The notes: generated by a model from the sequence alone, not told the origin. A DNA stretch of 5,781 nt from Phycisphaerae bacterium (GCA_021604825.1 BQJS01000246.1:1-5781), one strand, 5' to 3'; counted from the stretch's first letter, positions 1 through 5,760 are shown. Numbers and translations are program-made.

Positions 1-1
1 G

Positions 2-1804
2 CACACCGTCGTCGGCGCTGGCAAAGCAGAGGGTGCGATGGACGCAAGCAACCTGCTCAAACCCGCACTCGCCCGTGGCGAACTTCGCTGCATCGGTGCC
101 ACGACGCTGGACGAATATCGCCAGCACATCGAGAAGGACCCAGCCCTCGAGCGCCGCTTTCAACCGCTTCGCATAGGCGAGCCGAGCGTTGAAGACACCG
201 TGGCGATTCTGCGCGGGTTGAAACCGCGCTACGACGCCCACCATGGTTTGCGCATTCAAGACTCAGCGCTGGTGGCGGCGGCCACGCTTTCGGATCGTTA
301 CATCTCCGATCGCTTCATGCCCGACAAAGCCATCGACCTTGTCGATGAGGCGGCTGCCCGCGTGCGCATCGAGAACGATTCGCTACCAACGGAACTCGAT
401 GAGATTCGACGGCAGCTCATGCAGTTGGAAATTGAAAGCGAGGCCCTCAAGTTTGAAAAAGATGACGGGTCCAAGGGGCGCCTAAAGGACATCGAAAAGC
501 AAATCGCTAATTTGCGGGAGAAGAACAACGCCTTAACGGCTCAGTGGGAAAACGAAACCGCAGCGCTGAACAAGACCAAAGAGATTCGCGAGCAGATTGA
601 GGCCAAGCAGTTGGAACTCGACGACGCCCAACGGCGCGGCGACCTCGAAGCGGCTGCCCGCATTCGCTACGGCGAGATCAAAGAACTCGAAGAAAGCCTC
701 GTATCTGCTGAAGAAAAGATCAACCAATTCCAGCAAGGCTCAAAGACACTCGTCCACGAGGAAGTGTCGGCTGAACATATCGCCGAAGTGCTTTCCAGTT
801 GGACCGGTATCCCCGTCGCCCGCATGCTCGAGAGCGAAAAAGCCAAACTCTTGCGGATGGAAGAAGTACTCTCCGAGCGGGTTGTTGGACAGACCGCAGC
901 CGTGCAGGCTGTCTGTGAGGCGGTGCGCCGTTCGCGCAGTGGGCTCGGTGATCCGCAGCGCCCGTTGGGATCGTTCTTGTTCCTTGGCCCAACGGGTGTC
1001 GGCAAGACCGAACTATGCAAGACGTTGGCAGAATTTCTGTTCGAGTCGCCCGATGCGATGGTCCGCATCGACATGAGCGAATTTCTCGAGCAACACTCTG
1101 TGGCCCGTTTGATCGGTGCGCCTCCCGGATACGTTGGTTATGAACAAGGCGGCGTGCTGACCGAAGCGATCCACCGACGCCCGTACTCGGTCATCCTGCT
1201 CGACGAAATTGAGAAAGCCCACCGCGATGTGTTCAACGTGTTGCTGCAGGTGCTGGACGACGGCCGACTCACCGACGGGCATGGCCGTGTCGTCAACTTC
1301 AAGAATACAATCGTCGTGATGACCAGCAACATTGGAAGCGAACAGTTGCAGCAAGCCTATGATGCCGGCGCATCGCAATCGGAAATCGACAGCACGATTC
1401 AAACAACGCTCAAGCGGCAGTTCCGCCCCGAGTTTCTCAATCGCATCGACGAAACGCTGGTGTTCAATCGCCTCGGTCGAGAAGACATGGCCCAAATCGC
1501 GGGCATTCAGTTGAGGCTGCTCAACAAGCGGTTGGCCGACCGCGAGATCGAATTGGTGTTCGACGAAGAGGTTGTGCAGAAGCTGGCCAATGAAGGATTC
1601 GACACAACCTACGGCGCTCGCCCGCTCAAACGCGTGATCCAGAAGCAGATCGAGAATCCACTGGCCCGACGCATCCTTGCCGGCGAATTCCAGACTGGCG
1701 GTACAGTTCGTGTGTTCGTTGAGGATTCGACGATTGAGTTTGAATCGGTCGAGCGATCCAATTCGTCGAGTGATGAACCAGAGTTGGAAACCGTCGCAAA
1801 GTAA
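2..1804 (+). CDS. clpB: ATP-dependent chaperone ClpB, C-terminal two thirds (5' end outside window)
   Basis: This is ClpB, the cytosolic hexameric AAA+ disaggregase that threads aggregated proteins through its pore with help from DnaK/DnaJ/GrpE. The frame is open from base 2 and reads [17 protein letters not shown], so the ATG at 38 is internal. About 280 N-terminal residues (N domain and first Walker motifs) are missing. In the 600 visible residues, numbered from base 2: NBD1 sensor GATTLDEYR (32-40) and ALERRF arginine-finger region; the coiled-coil M domain (about 124-252), which separates ClpB from ClpA; NBD2 Walker A GPTGVGKT (329-336); pore loop GYVG (376-379); Walker B VILLDE (397-402); sensor 1 TSN (441-443); FLNRIDE with the arginine finger (R481); and sensor 2 GARPLKR (538-544). 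A short acidic and Ser-rich tail ending ELETVAK follows the usual end. No frameshift or lost key residue is seen. The next gene is convergent. Promoter and regulation lie outside the window. Confidence 0.97.
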   Translation, partial: HTVVGAGKAEGAMDASNLLKPALARGELRCIGATTLDEYRQHIEKDPALERRFQPLRIGEPSVEDTVAILRGLKPRYDAHHGLRIQDSALVAAATLSDRYISDRFMPDKAIDLVDEAAARVRIENDSLPTELDEIRRQLMQLEIESEALKFEKDDGSKGRLKDIEKQIANLREKNNALTAQWENETAALNKTKEIREQIEAKQLELDDAQRRGDLEAAARIRYGEIKELEESLVSAEEKINQFQQGSKTLVHEEVSAEHIAEVLSSWTGIPVARMLESEKAKLLRMEEVLSERVVGQTAAVQAVCEAVRRSRSGLGDPQRPLGSFLFLGPTGVGKTELCKTLAEFLFESPDAMVRIDMSEFLEQHSVARLIGAPPGYVGYEQGGVLTEAIHRRPYSVILLDEIEKAHRDVFNVLLQVLDDGRLTDGHGRVVNFKNTIVVMTSNIGSEQLQQAYDAGASQSEIDSTIQTTLKRQFRPEFLNRIDETLVFNRLGREDMAQIAGIQLRLLNKRLADREIELVFDEEVVQKLANEGFDTTYGARPLKRVIQKQIENPLARRILAGEFQTGGTVRVFVEDSTIEFESVERSNSSSDEPELETVAK

Positions 1805-1838
1805 TACGGCAACTACAATTCGGCGATTTCGATTTTTG

Positions 1839-1904
1839 GGTGGCTTCTGCGCTCTGTTGTCATTCCCGCGCACGCGGGAATGACGGAAGAGCGCGATAGC
1901 CACC
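1839..1904. terminator. Long imperfect inverted repeat between convergent genes, probable bidirectional terminator
   Basis: The core is a perfect 12-bp inverted repeat, GTCATTCCCGCG-CA-CGCGGGAATGAC (1859-1884). Outside it the arms continue with GCGCTCT pairing across the core (1850-1856 with AGAGCGC at 1888-1894) and GGTGGCT (1839-1845) with AGCCACC (1898-1904), separated by short mismatched patches. The hairpin starts 34 nt after the clpB stop and ends 36 nt before the stop of the opposing gene, so it could end transcription from both sides. Five Ts lie just before it (1833-1837) and three As just after (1908-1910), so the U-tract is modest in either direction. The CATTCCCGCG...CGCGGGAATG core resembles dispersed REP-like hairpins of many bacterial genomes, so it may also be a repeat-family copy. 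Confidence 0.65.
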
Positions 1905-1940
1905 AATAAACGCGAGCCTCCGTAATCCGCGCTGTCGCAG

Positions 1941-2774
1941 CTAGTACGGCGCGCAGCTGGCAGCGAGCGCTTGCGGTGACGGATGACCTGCCGATGCCGT
2001 CTGATGCGGTAAAGTACCATTCGATCCCGAACTGCTGGCGTTGGATTCGCTCGCACTGCTGAGCTTCTTCAGCGCCGTACGGTAATGCTCCTCAACGGTC
2101 TTGCGGTCTTTGTGCAAGGCGCGGGCGGCGGCAGCGAAGTTGCCGTGATGCTGTCCGACGACTTGCAGCGCCTCGAGTTGTTTGTCCGTCAGCGACGCAC
2201 GTGACGACGCATTACGCGCGGTCGTTTCGTCCTGCGATCCGTATTGAGCAATTAACTCGGCGATGGCTTCCGCGACGGCGGTATCGATGCGATCGTGGTG
2301 CTCGCTGCGAGCGGGCCAGCGCAGGTGCGCGATGGTACGCACCTCGATGTCATACATTTCCTTGGTCCATGCCTGATGCTGCTTTTGCCACTGGGCGAAT
2401 TTCTGAACCATCGCGTAGCGGTCTTCGGACGTGAGCGGTTGATCGCGCCGATTCAGCACCTCGCCAAGTGCCAGCCCGGTCGATTGAATCTGTTGGCCGG
2501 CGAACTGGCACATGAACGCGCACACGTTCTCTGCAAGCGACTCGTGGCTGGTTCCGTTCTCATGCTGGCGAACCATCCGCTCGGTCTCGCGGCGGTATTC
2601 GTCGGACATCTTCGACTGCTGGGCCATCTGCAACCAGTAAAGCGATTTGTTTTCAGCCCGTGTAAAGATTGGCAACGAAGTCATGTCTTGCGCCCCACTA
2701 AAGTCTGTGATCCCACGAACGCTGATTCGTGATCGTTTGGCTTCCCACCTGCGCGCAATCTCTTGGCGCGTCAC
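1941..2774 (-). CDS. Unrecognised protein with C-terminal helix-turn-helix
   Basis: I do not recognise a named family. The 277-residue product reads as mostly helical and soluble, with no signal peptide or membrane helix. Residues about 195-238 (SLTDKQLEAL, then GNFAAAARALHKDRKTVEEH and a basic end) have the spacing of a helix-turn-helix: an AAAARAL first helix, a short turn, and a recognition helix KDRKTVEEHYRTALKKL. This resembles sigma-70 region 4 or Fis/LuxR-type DNA-binding helices, so a DNA-binding role is inferred. The last 39 residues are low-complexity, rich in Ser, Ala, Asn and Gly. The longest frame begins at GTG 2774, directly after an in-frame TGA (2784-2786), with no clear Shine-Dalgarno. 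An ATG at 2682-2684 (residue 31, MTSLPIF) preceded by GGGG is an equally plausible start and would give 247 residues. It lies downstream of the terminator at 2869-2898, so it probably has its own promoter, but no convincing -35/-10 pair was found. Confidence 0.75.
   Translation of the reverse strand: MTRQEIARRWEAKRSRISVRGITDFSGAQDMTSLPIFTRAENKSLYWLQMAQQSKMSDEYRRETERMVRQHENGTSHESLAENVCAFMCQFAGQQIQSTGLALGEVLNRRDQPLTSEDRYAMVQKFAQWQKQHQAWTKEMYDIEVRTIAHLRWPARSEHHDRIDTAVAEAIAELIAQYGSQDETTARNASSRASLTDKQLEALQVVGQHHGNFAAAARALHKDRKTVEEHYRTALKKLSSASESNASSSGSNGTLPHQTASAGHPSPQALAASCAPY
2714..2731. promoter_or_regulatory. Inverted repeat CACGAA-N6-TTCGTG, possible operator
   Basis: Perfect 6-bp arms CACGAA (2714-2719) and TTCGTG (2726-2731) are separated by six bases, a geometry suited to a dimeric DNA-binding protein. 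GATC tetranucleotides flank both sides at slightly different distances. If the helix-turn-helix gene starts at its internal ATG (2682-2684), the repeat lies 29 bp upstream of the start, a place where it could control that gene. If the GTG at 2774 is used, it lies inside codons 15-21 and may be chance. The function is inferred only. Confidence 0.25.
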
Positions 2775-2868
2775 ATTGGAATCTCACTCAAAGGATACGA
2801 TTCGCGAAGCAGTTGCGACCGGTTGAAACAAAGTCCGAAAACAAGCTCAGTCGTCGCATCGTGGACAC

Positions 2869-2898
2869 AAAAAAACCGCCCATAGACGCTGAGCGGTT
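2869..2898 (-). terminator. Intrinsic terminator of the outer-membrane protein/mini-gene unit
   Basis: Read on the minus strand, AACCGC (2898-2893) pairs with GCGGTT (2879-2874) across a 13-nt loop and runs straight into seven Ts (2875-2869). It lies 59 nt after the stop of the second mini-gene and upstream of the helix-turn-helix gene, in the orientation expected to close the 4372-2958 transcript. The stem is short but GC-rich and the U-tract is good. Confidence 0.7.
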
Positions 2899-2957
2899 GA
2901 ATGCGGCGATTGAGATCCTTGGGCTGCTTACGTCAGCCTTTAGAGCCAAATAGAGGG

Positions 2958-3092
2958 TTACAGAATATAGGGGGCAACCAAGAACAATATGTCGTCAAGG
3001 CACCCTGCAAACTGAAACGTGCAGCCACCGGTCGATATCAGCGCCAGCCATTTGTAAGCCCGATTTGCGTCGATAGGTTTTCTCTTGCGCAT
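2958..3092 (-). CDS. Mini-gene B: 44-residue GCL-type secreted or lipoprotein-like peptide
   Basis: ATG at 3092-3090, stop TAA at 2960-2958. The product begins with a basic stretch (MRKRKPIDANRAYK), then a hydrophobic segment WLALISTGGC, then FAGCLDDILFLVAPYIL to the end. Its last 15 residues align with those of the neighbouring mini-gene (3176-3313): GCL, acidic residue, IL-x-LV-x-PY, two aliphatics. At shared residues the codons often differ only synonymously (Gly GGG against GGA, Cys TGC against TGT, Leu TTG against CTG, Val GTT against GTG, Pro CCC against CCT). This pattern points to selection on the protein. A basic N-region, a hydrophobic core and Gly-Cys suggest export and possible lipidation at Cys31, but FAGC is a poor lipobox and Cys24 is a second candidate. 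No Shine-Dalgarno is evident; translation may rely on the upstream cistrons. It lies 83 nt after mini-gene A and is followed by the terminator at 2869-2898. Function unknown. Confidence 0.68.
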   Translation of the reverse strand: MRKRKPIDANRAYKWLALISTGGCTFQFAGCLDDILFLVAPYIL

Positions 3093-3149
3093 GGTTGTGT
3101 TCAATCCAAAAATGACCCGATCGCATCCGGGCCAAGAAATTCATCTTGC

Positions 3150-3171
3150 AAAAAACGTCGCGCGATAGCGC
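3150..3171 (-). terminator. Weak terminator-like hairpin just after mini-gene A
   Basis: On the minus strand GCGC-TATC-GCGC (3171-3160) is followed after GACG by six Ts (3155-3150), starting 4 nt after the stop of mini-gene A. The 4-bp stem is too short to be convincing, so partial termination between the two mini-genes is only possible. Confidence 0.25.
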
Positions 3172-3175
3172 TCCA

Positions 3176-3313
3176 TTACGACAACAGATAAGGCGTCACC
3201 AGACGCAGGATGTTGGCTTCAAGACATCCGGGAAGAATTCCAAACACGGTGCCAGCCAGCAGCGTCGCGGTGAATAGTGCCGTTTTCATACGTCTCATGC
3301 GTTGTACTCTCAT
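3176..3313 (-). CDS. Mini-gene A: 45-residue GCL-type secreted or lipoprotein-like peptide
   Basis: The ATG at 3313-3311 has a Shine-Dalgarno GGGAG (3327-3323) 9 nt upstream; the frame ends at TAA 3178-3176. Two further in-frame ATGs follow (residues 6 and 9). The product has a basic N-region (MRVQRMRRMK), a hydrophobic core (TALFTATLLAGTVFGIL), then LPGC and a 15-residue tail LEANILRLVTPYLLS. This is the layout of a signal peptide with a lipobox-like L-P-G-C; the proline at -2 is unusual, so lipidation at Cys30 is not certain. If processed there, the mature peptide would be only 16 residues. The tail GCLEANILRLVTPYLL is shared with mini-gene B. It starts 36 nt after the stop of the outer-membrane protein gene in the same direction, so the two are probably cotranscribed. 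No named family is recognised; a link to the envelope or to the barrel protein is inferred from location. Confidence 0.72.
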   Translation of the reverse strand: MRVQRMRRMKTALFTATLLAGTVFGILPGCLEANILRLVTPYLLS

Positions 3314-3349
3314 ATTTGATTGCTCCCAAGAGGGGCTAACAGAACTCGA

Positions 3350-4372
3350 TTACAGCCCGATGATCAGGTTGAAGTTTGCCCGCGACGACTGAAGATTTGA
3401 ACTGCTCGACTCCAAGGGGAATTCCCACGACATACCAAGCTGGGCGTTCTCGCAGAGATTCCAACGGAAACCAAGACCAGCCGAGAAGAAGTCACGACCC
3501 GAAACACGCGAAGAACCGACGTTACCCACGTCGAGATACTCCACCGATAGCGGCAGACGGCCACCATCGGTCAGCCAATGGATGCCGTGGACTTCGACGA
3601 GCGGATAAAAATCGGGGAACAGTTCGTAGTCGAGGTGAAGGTTCCAGACCACCGACTGCGTGCCTTGGTTGCTGTTGGTCGGAATGCGATAACTTACCGC
3701 ACCGATCAAGTTCCACTTGTCCCAACTCTTGGCGAAACTGACGAACGGGCTGATCTCGTGTTCGTTGCCCTGAAGAGCAAACGCGGTGCCATTATCCCAT
3801 TCCCAACGGAAACCGGTCGAGAGAATAAAGTCGTTCGCATGGTCAACGACCAAGGCGTATTTCAAACCGATCGCAAAGTCATTCCAACCGTCGGTGTCAG
3901 GCGTGATGCCCGAATGCACTTTGCTGTACCCGTCCTTGGTCGCAATGAATTGCAAGCGTTCCGTCAGCGCCAAGCGAATCTGCGCCGCAAACACCTGAAT
4001 CTCACCACCGCGCAGTTCCGATCGATTCGGAATGCCATGCCAGATGTAAATCAATCGCAAGTCCGAATTGATAAACGGATCTTCAAAATACATAGGCATA
4101 CCGACGGGTCGTGGGGTGTTGCGGAAGTGACGGTCGCCCCACAGGAAACCATCCCAAAGGAATGTTTCATGCTGGTCGGCGGCTTCTTCGGCGTAGCCGG
4201 AGTCTTCTTCAGCGGCTGGCTCGTCTTCGTTGTTATACGCCAAGGCAAAATCGTATTGGTTGTCCTGGGCAAAGTAACCACCGGCATCTCGAGATTGGGC
4301 ATGCGCTGGCGTTGCGACCGCGAAGGCCGCCACAAATCCCATGCATGCAATGAACCCTTTGAGTCTGGTCAT
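3350..4372 (-). CDS. Predicted outer-membrane beta-barrel protein with signal peptide
   Basis: A 340-residue exported protein. Residues 1-25 form a Sec signal peptide (MTRLKG basic start, hydrophobic core, TPAHA before the likely cut at Gln26). An acidic linker follows at about 48-68 (NNEDEPAAEEDSGYAEEAAD). From about residue 95 to the end there are alternating polar and aromatic strands separated by short turns (for example LRLIYIWHGIP, FILSTGFRWEWDN, WNLIGAVSYRIP, VVWNLHLDYEL, FSAGLGFRWNL, LGMSWEFPL), ending in ANFNLIIGL. This is typical of a barrel inserted in the outer membrane. The pattern recalls uncharacterised planctomycete barrel proteins; no substrate can be assigned. The ATG start at 4372 is supported by GGAG (4383-4380) with a 7-nt gap. 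It is the first gene of a probable unit with the two mini-genes downstream. A long antisense frame across it is a codon-bias shadow. Confidence 0.8.
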   Translation of the reverse strand: MTRLKGFIACMGFVAAFAVATPAHAQSRDAGGYFAQDNQYDFALAYNNEDEPAAEEDSGYAEEAADQHETFLWDGFLWGDRHFRNTPRPVGMPMYFEDPFINSDLRLIYIWHGIPNRSELRGGEIQVFAAQIRLALTERLQFIATKDGYSKVHSGITPDTDGWNDFAIGLKYALVVDHANDFILSTGFRWEWDNGTAFALQGNEHEISPFVSFAKSWDKWNLIGAVSYRIPTNSNQGTQSVVWNLHLDYELFPDFYPLVEVHGIHWLTDGGRLPLSVEYLDVGNVGSSRVSGRDFFSAGLGFRWNLCENAQLGMSWEFPLESSSSNLQSSRANFNLIIGL

Positions 4373-4585
4373 GACGCATCTCCGTTTTCGATTTGGCTAT
4401 GATTGATTGCGTCAGGGTTTCGTCAGACTTGACTTGGATCCGCGCCGCTGCCCAGCCAGATTCAAACCCTGCAGATTTCGCAATACACCCGACGTGCCGA
4501 AAGCCTGCGCACTATGCTCTCGCGCAGTCATTTCAGTATCCGCCGTCTGTATCGTCCCTTAGAACCCAGTTTCTAGACTCAAAAT

Positions 4586-4602
4586 CTTGAGGAATCCTCA
4601 AG
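4586..4602. promoter_or_regulatory. 17-bp palindrome CTTGAGGA-A-TCCTCAAG, possible operator
   Basis: Two perfect 8-bp arms surround one central base. Imperfect outer arms (GTTTCTAGACT at 4569-4579 against AGTTAGAAC at 4601-4609) extend the symmetry. It lies about 215 nt upstream of the outer-membrane protein start. It lacks a T-tract on either side, so an operator or RNA structure is more likely than a terminator, but no binding protein can be named. Confidence 0.35.
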
Positions 4603-4757
4603 TTAGAACGATTTCTACACTGATATGCACCGCGGAGAAATGGGGCAGTTGCCGACAATTGTGGGCCATTTAAAGCAGGACCATTCGTAACTCGTGCTGG
4701 TCAAGAATCGGCTTTGCCAACTTAGGTAATTTGGTTTGTCCACGGCGTTGACGTTAA

Positions 4758-4795
4758 GAAACCGCCCGAGGAATCCTTGCTCCTCGGGCGGTTTC
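4758..4795 (-). terminator. Strong terminator hairpin downstream of the selenoprotein gene
   Basis: A perfect 15-bp stem, GAAACCGCCCGAGGA (4758-4772) with TCCTCGGGCGGTTTC (4781-4795), encloses an 8-nt loop. On the minus strand it ends GGTTTC followed by TTAACG, giving a T-rich trailer. It starts 46 nt after the stop of the SelW-like gene. The AAA/TTT at the stem base would let it work in both directions. Confidence 0.8.
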
Positions 4796-4841
4796 GATAA
4801 GAGTCACGTCGCGGCATTCTTTGGAGACTGCCGACTTTGAT

Positions 4842-5075
4842 CTAAGTTGAGTGGGCTTCTTGAATCTGTTTGATCAGAGGGGGGTGTTCGGGGAATTCGC
4901 CCGTTTGATGTTTGCTGTAGACCATTTCGCCGTTGACCTTGACGTCAAAGATACCGCCACCTCCGGCAATCATTTCGCAGTCAACGCCGATTTCTTTCTT
5001 AATGTCTGCCGCCAAACTGACGGCCACCGGTTCATAGTTTCACTGCATGCAGTATTCGATCGAAATGTGCATCAT
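4842..5075 (-). CDS. SelW-like Rdx-family selenoprotein with in-frame TGA (selenocysteine)
   Basis: The full frame is 77 residues from ATG 5075-5073 to TAG 4844-4842, read through an in-frame TGA at 5042-5040. It begins MMHISIEYCMQ-U-NYEPVAV, so the TGA occupies the second position of the CxxC/CxxU redox motif (Cys9, Sec12) of the SelW/SelT/SelH (Rdx) thioredoxin-like family. The rest fits the family: AVSLAADIKKEIG helix, GGGGIFDVKVNGEMVYSK strands, and the TGEFPEHPPLIKQIQ end. GAGGAG (5086-5081) lies 5 nt before the first ATG and 8 nt before the second. Open-frame calling would report only a 61-residue product from GTG 5027, with neither motif nor ribosome site. A hairpin at 5008-5024 matches a bacterial SECIS. 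Family members are small cytosolic thiol/selenol redox proteins; the substrate is unknown. Selenocysteine insertion needs SelA, SelB, SelC and SelD from elsewhere in the genome. The alternative is a pseudogene made by one TGC-to-TGA change. Confidence 0.85.
5008..5024 (-). promoter_or_regulatory. Bacterial SECIS-like hairpin in the SelW-like gene
   Basis: Directly after the in-frame TGA (5042-5040), minus-strand bases 5024-5008 read GCCGTCA-GTT-TGGCGGC. Seven pairs form (one G-U), or six with a five-base AGUUU loop. The loop G is 23 nt after the TGA. Known bacterial SECIS elements are coding-region hairpins shortly downstream of UGA with a G in the apical loop that SelB contacts, so position and loop agree. 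The stem was found by eye; no folding energy was calculated. Confidence 0.6.
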
Positions 5076-5107
5076 CCGTTCTCCTCGCCGTTGGCTGTCC
5101 TCAAGAT

Positions 5108-5130
5108 TTGTCACAAGTACAGTGTAACAA
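5108..5130. promoter_or_regulatory. Paired TTGTKACA motif upstream of the selenoprotein gene
   Basis: On the minus strand TTGTTACA (5130-5123) and TTGTGACA (5116-5109) are repeated with a 6-base spacer; because the motif is nearly self-complementary, the pair also forms an imperfect inverted repeat. It lies 33-55 nt upstream of the ATG at 5075, between the NTF2-like gene and the SelW-like gene. It could be an operator or promoter element; TACACT inside it is a weak -10 candidate. No regulator is identified. Confidence 0.3.
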
Positions 5131-5145
5131 TCGAAAACCCGAAAG

Positions 5146-5697
5146 TCATCCAGGCAACTCGCCAAGCCGATTGAACTTCATCGTCCCGATCTGGACGGGC
5201 CTGACGTAGATCAACTTCCAATCCTCGCCATCGCGCTCGAACTTTAGCTCCCAGGTGCTTGAAAGGGGGCCCTGATAATAATCGGAATTGCTCGTGAACT
5301 TTACGCTAATCCAAATGGTGGCCGTCGCGCCGCTGATCTCCGCATTCTTGATCGTTACCTTCATGTCTTCGAGATCGTGCCGTTCAAGACTTCGTTCGAC
5401 GTAATCCATGAACGATCTCCTGTCATACTCCTCCGTCGAGAATCGCGCCGACACATGGGTTTCGATACCGGCAACATCACCGGCTTCGACAGCTTGCACC
5501 ATTGCCACACATACCGTCGAGATCCGCTCGCGATCCGTCGTCACGAAACTCTGAAGCAACGGAATGGCAATACAGATCGCGAGGCCGATCAAGACGGCCA
5601 TTCGCAACGGTGGCGTACGTCGTCGTAACCAAGCCACGACAAGGCCGTACTCGATCAGCACCAGCAAGCCGACAAACCAATACGATTGTTCAAACAA
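5146..5697 (-). CDS. Membrane protein with two N-terminal helices and an NTF2-like domain
   Basis: A 183-residue protein. Two hydrophobic helices (about 7-24 and 33-51) are joined by a basic loop (LRRRTPPLR), which by the positive-inside rule puts the loop in the cytoplasm and the long C-terminal part outside the inner membrane. Residues about 55-175 look NTF2/SnoaL-like: an amphipathic opening helix (RISTVCVAMVQAVEAGDVAGIETHV shape), the SFMDYVERSLERHDLEDMKV stretch, then strands ending WELKFERDGEDWKLIYVRPVQIG, where the W..L.F..DG.DWKL..V pattern is typical of the last strands of this fold. No catalytic residues or named family are recognised. The start is uncertain: TTG at 5697 is the longest standard start after the TGA at 5718-5716, but GGAGG (5725-5721) is 23 nt upstream of it and better spaced for ATC/ATT at 5712-5707. 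It ends 70 nt before the SelW-like gene and may be cotranscribed with it. Confidence 0.75.
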   Translation of the reverse strand: MFEQSYWFVGLLVLIEYGLVVAWLRRRTPPLRMAVLIGLAICIAIPLLQSFVTTDRERISTVCVAMVQAVEAGDVAGIETHVSARFSTEEYDRRSFMDYVERSLERHDLEDMKVTIKNAEISGATATIWISVKFTSNSDYYQGPLSSTWELKFERDGEDWKLIYVRPVQIGTMKFNRLGELPG

Positions 5698-5760
5698 TAG
5701 CGATTGAATGATGGATCAGACCTCCGCGCAAATCGTCGACGATTCCCTTGTACATCGTGC

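Larger units (their letters stand above)
4373..4841. other. 469-base intergenic region
   Basis: No convincing gene is seen on either strand. It holds the Shine-Dalgarno of the outer-membrane protein gene (4380-4383), presumably that gene's promoter (no clear -35/-10 pair found), a 17-bp palindrome (4586-4602), and the terminator hairpin of the selenoprotein gene (4758-4795). The stretch 4610-4757 shows nothing recognisable. The short plus-strand frame at 4393-4590 lacks a ribosome site and protein-like composition. Confidence 0.6.

Noticed and set aside
1013..2056. 347-codon open frame on the minus strand
   Set aside because: It lies antisense to conserved ClpB coding sequence, runs through the inverted repeat (giving FRHSRVRGND) and into the next gene. 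It has no protein-family features.
2295..2732. 145-codon open frame on the plus strand
   Set aside because: It is antisense to the helix-turn-helix gene, whose frame has a structured domain; this one does not.
2788..2859. 23-codon minus-strand frame (MRRLSLFSDF...) just after the terminator
   Set aside because: It is a possible leader peptide before the helix-turn-helix gene, but it has no ribosome site, no attenuator-like structure and no likeness to the GCL mini-genes.
2729..3191. Two overlapping plus-strand frames (2729-2953 and 2901-3191)
   Set aside because: They cross the minus-strand terminator and the two mini-genes, have no Shine-Dalgarno, and show unstructured composition.
3578..4402. 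274-codon open frame on the plus strand
   Set aside because: It is antisense to the outer-membrane protein gene, which has a signal peptide, barrel pattern and Shine-Dalgarno. The plus frame has no ribosome site or recognisable domain.
4636..4689. Plus-strand mini-frame MGQLPTIVGHLKQDHS after GGAG
   Set aside because: It has a ribosome-like site only 2-3 nt from the ATG, no signal peptide, no paralogue, and could easily arise by chance.
4842..5027. 61-residue SelW-like frame starting at GTG 5027 as the complete gene
   Set aside because: It lacks the redox motif and a ribosome site. The longer readthrough frame from 5075 restores both.
4851..5174. 107-codon plus-strand frame
   Set aside because: It is antisense to the SelW-like gene and extends into the flanking spacer and next gene end. 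The Rdx motif evidence is on the other strand.
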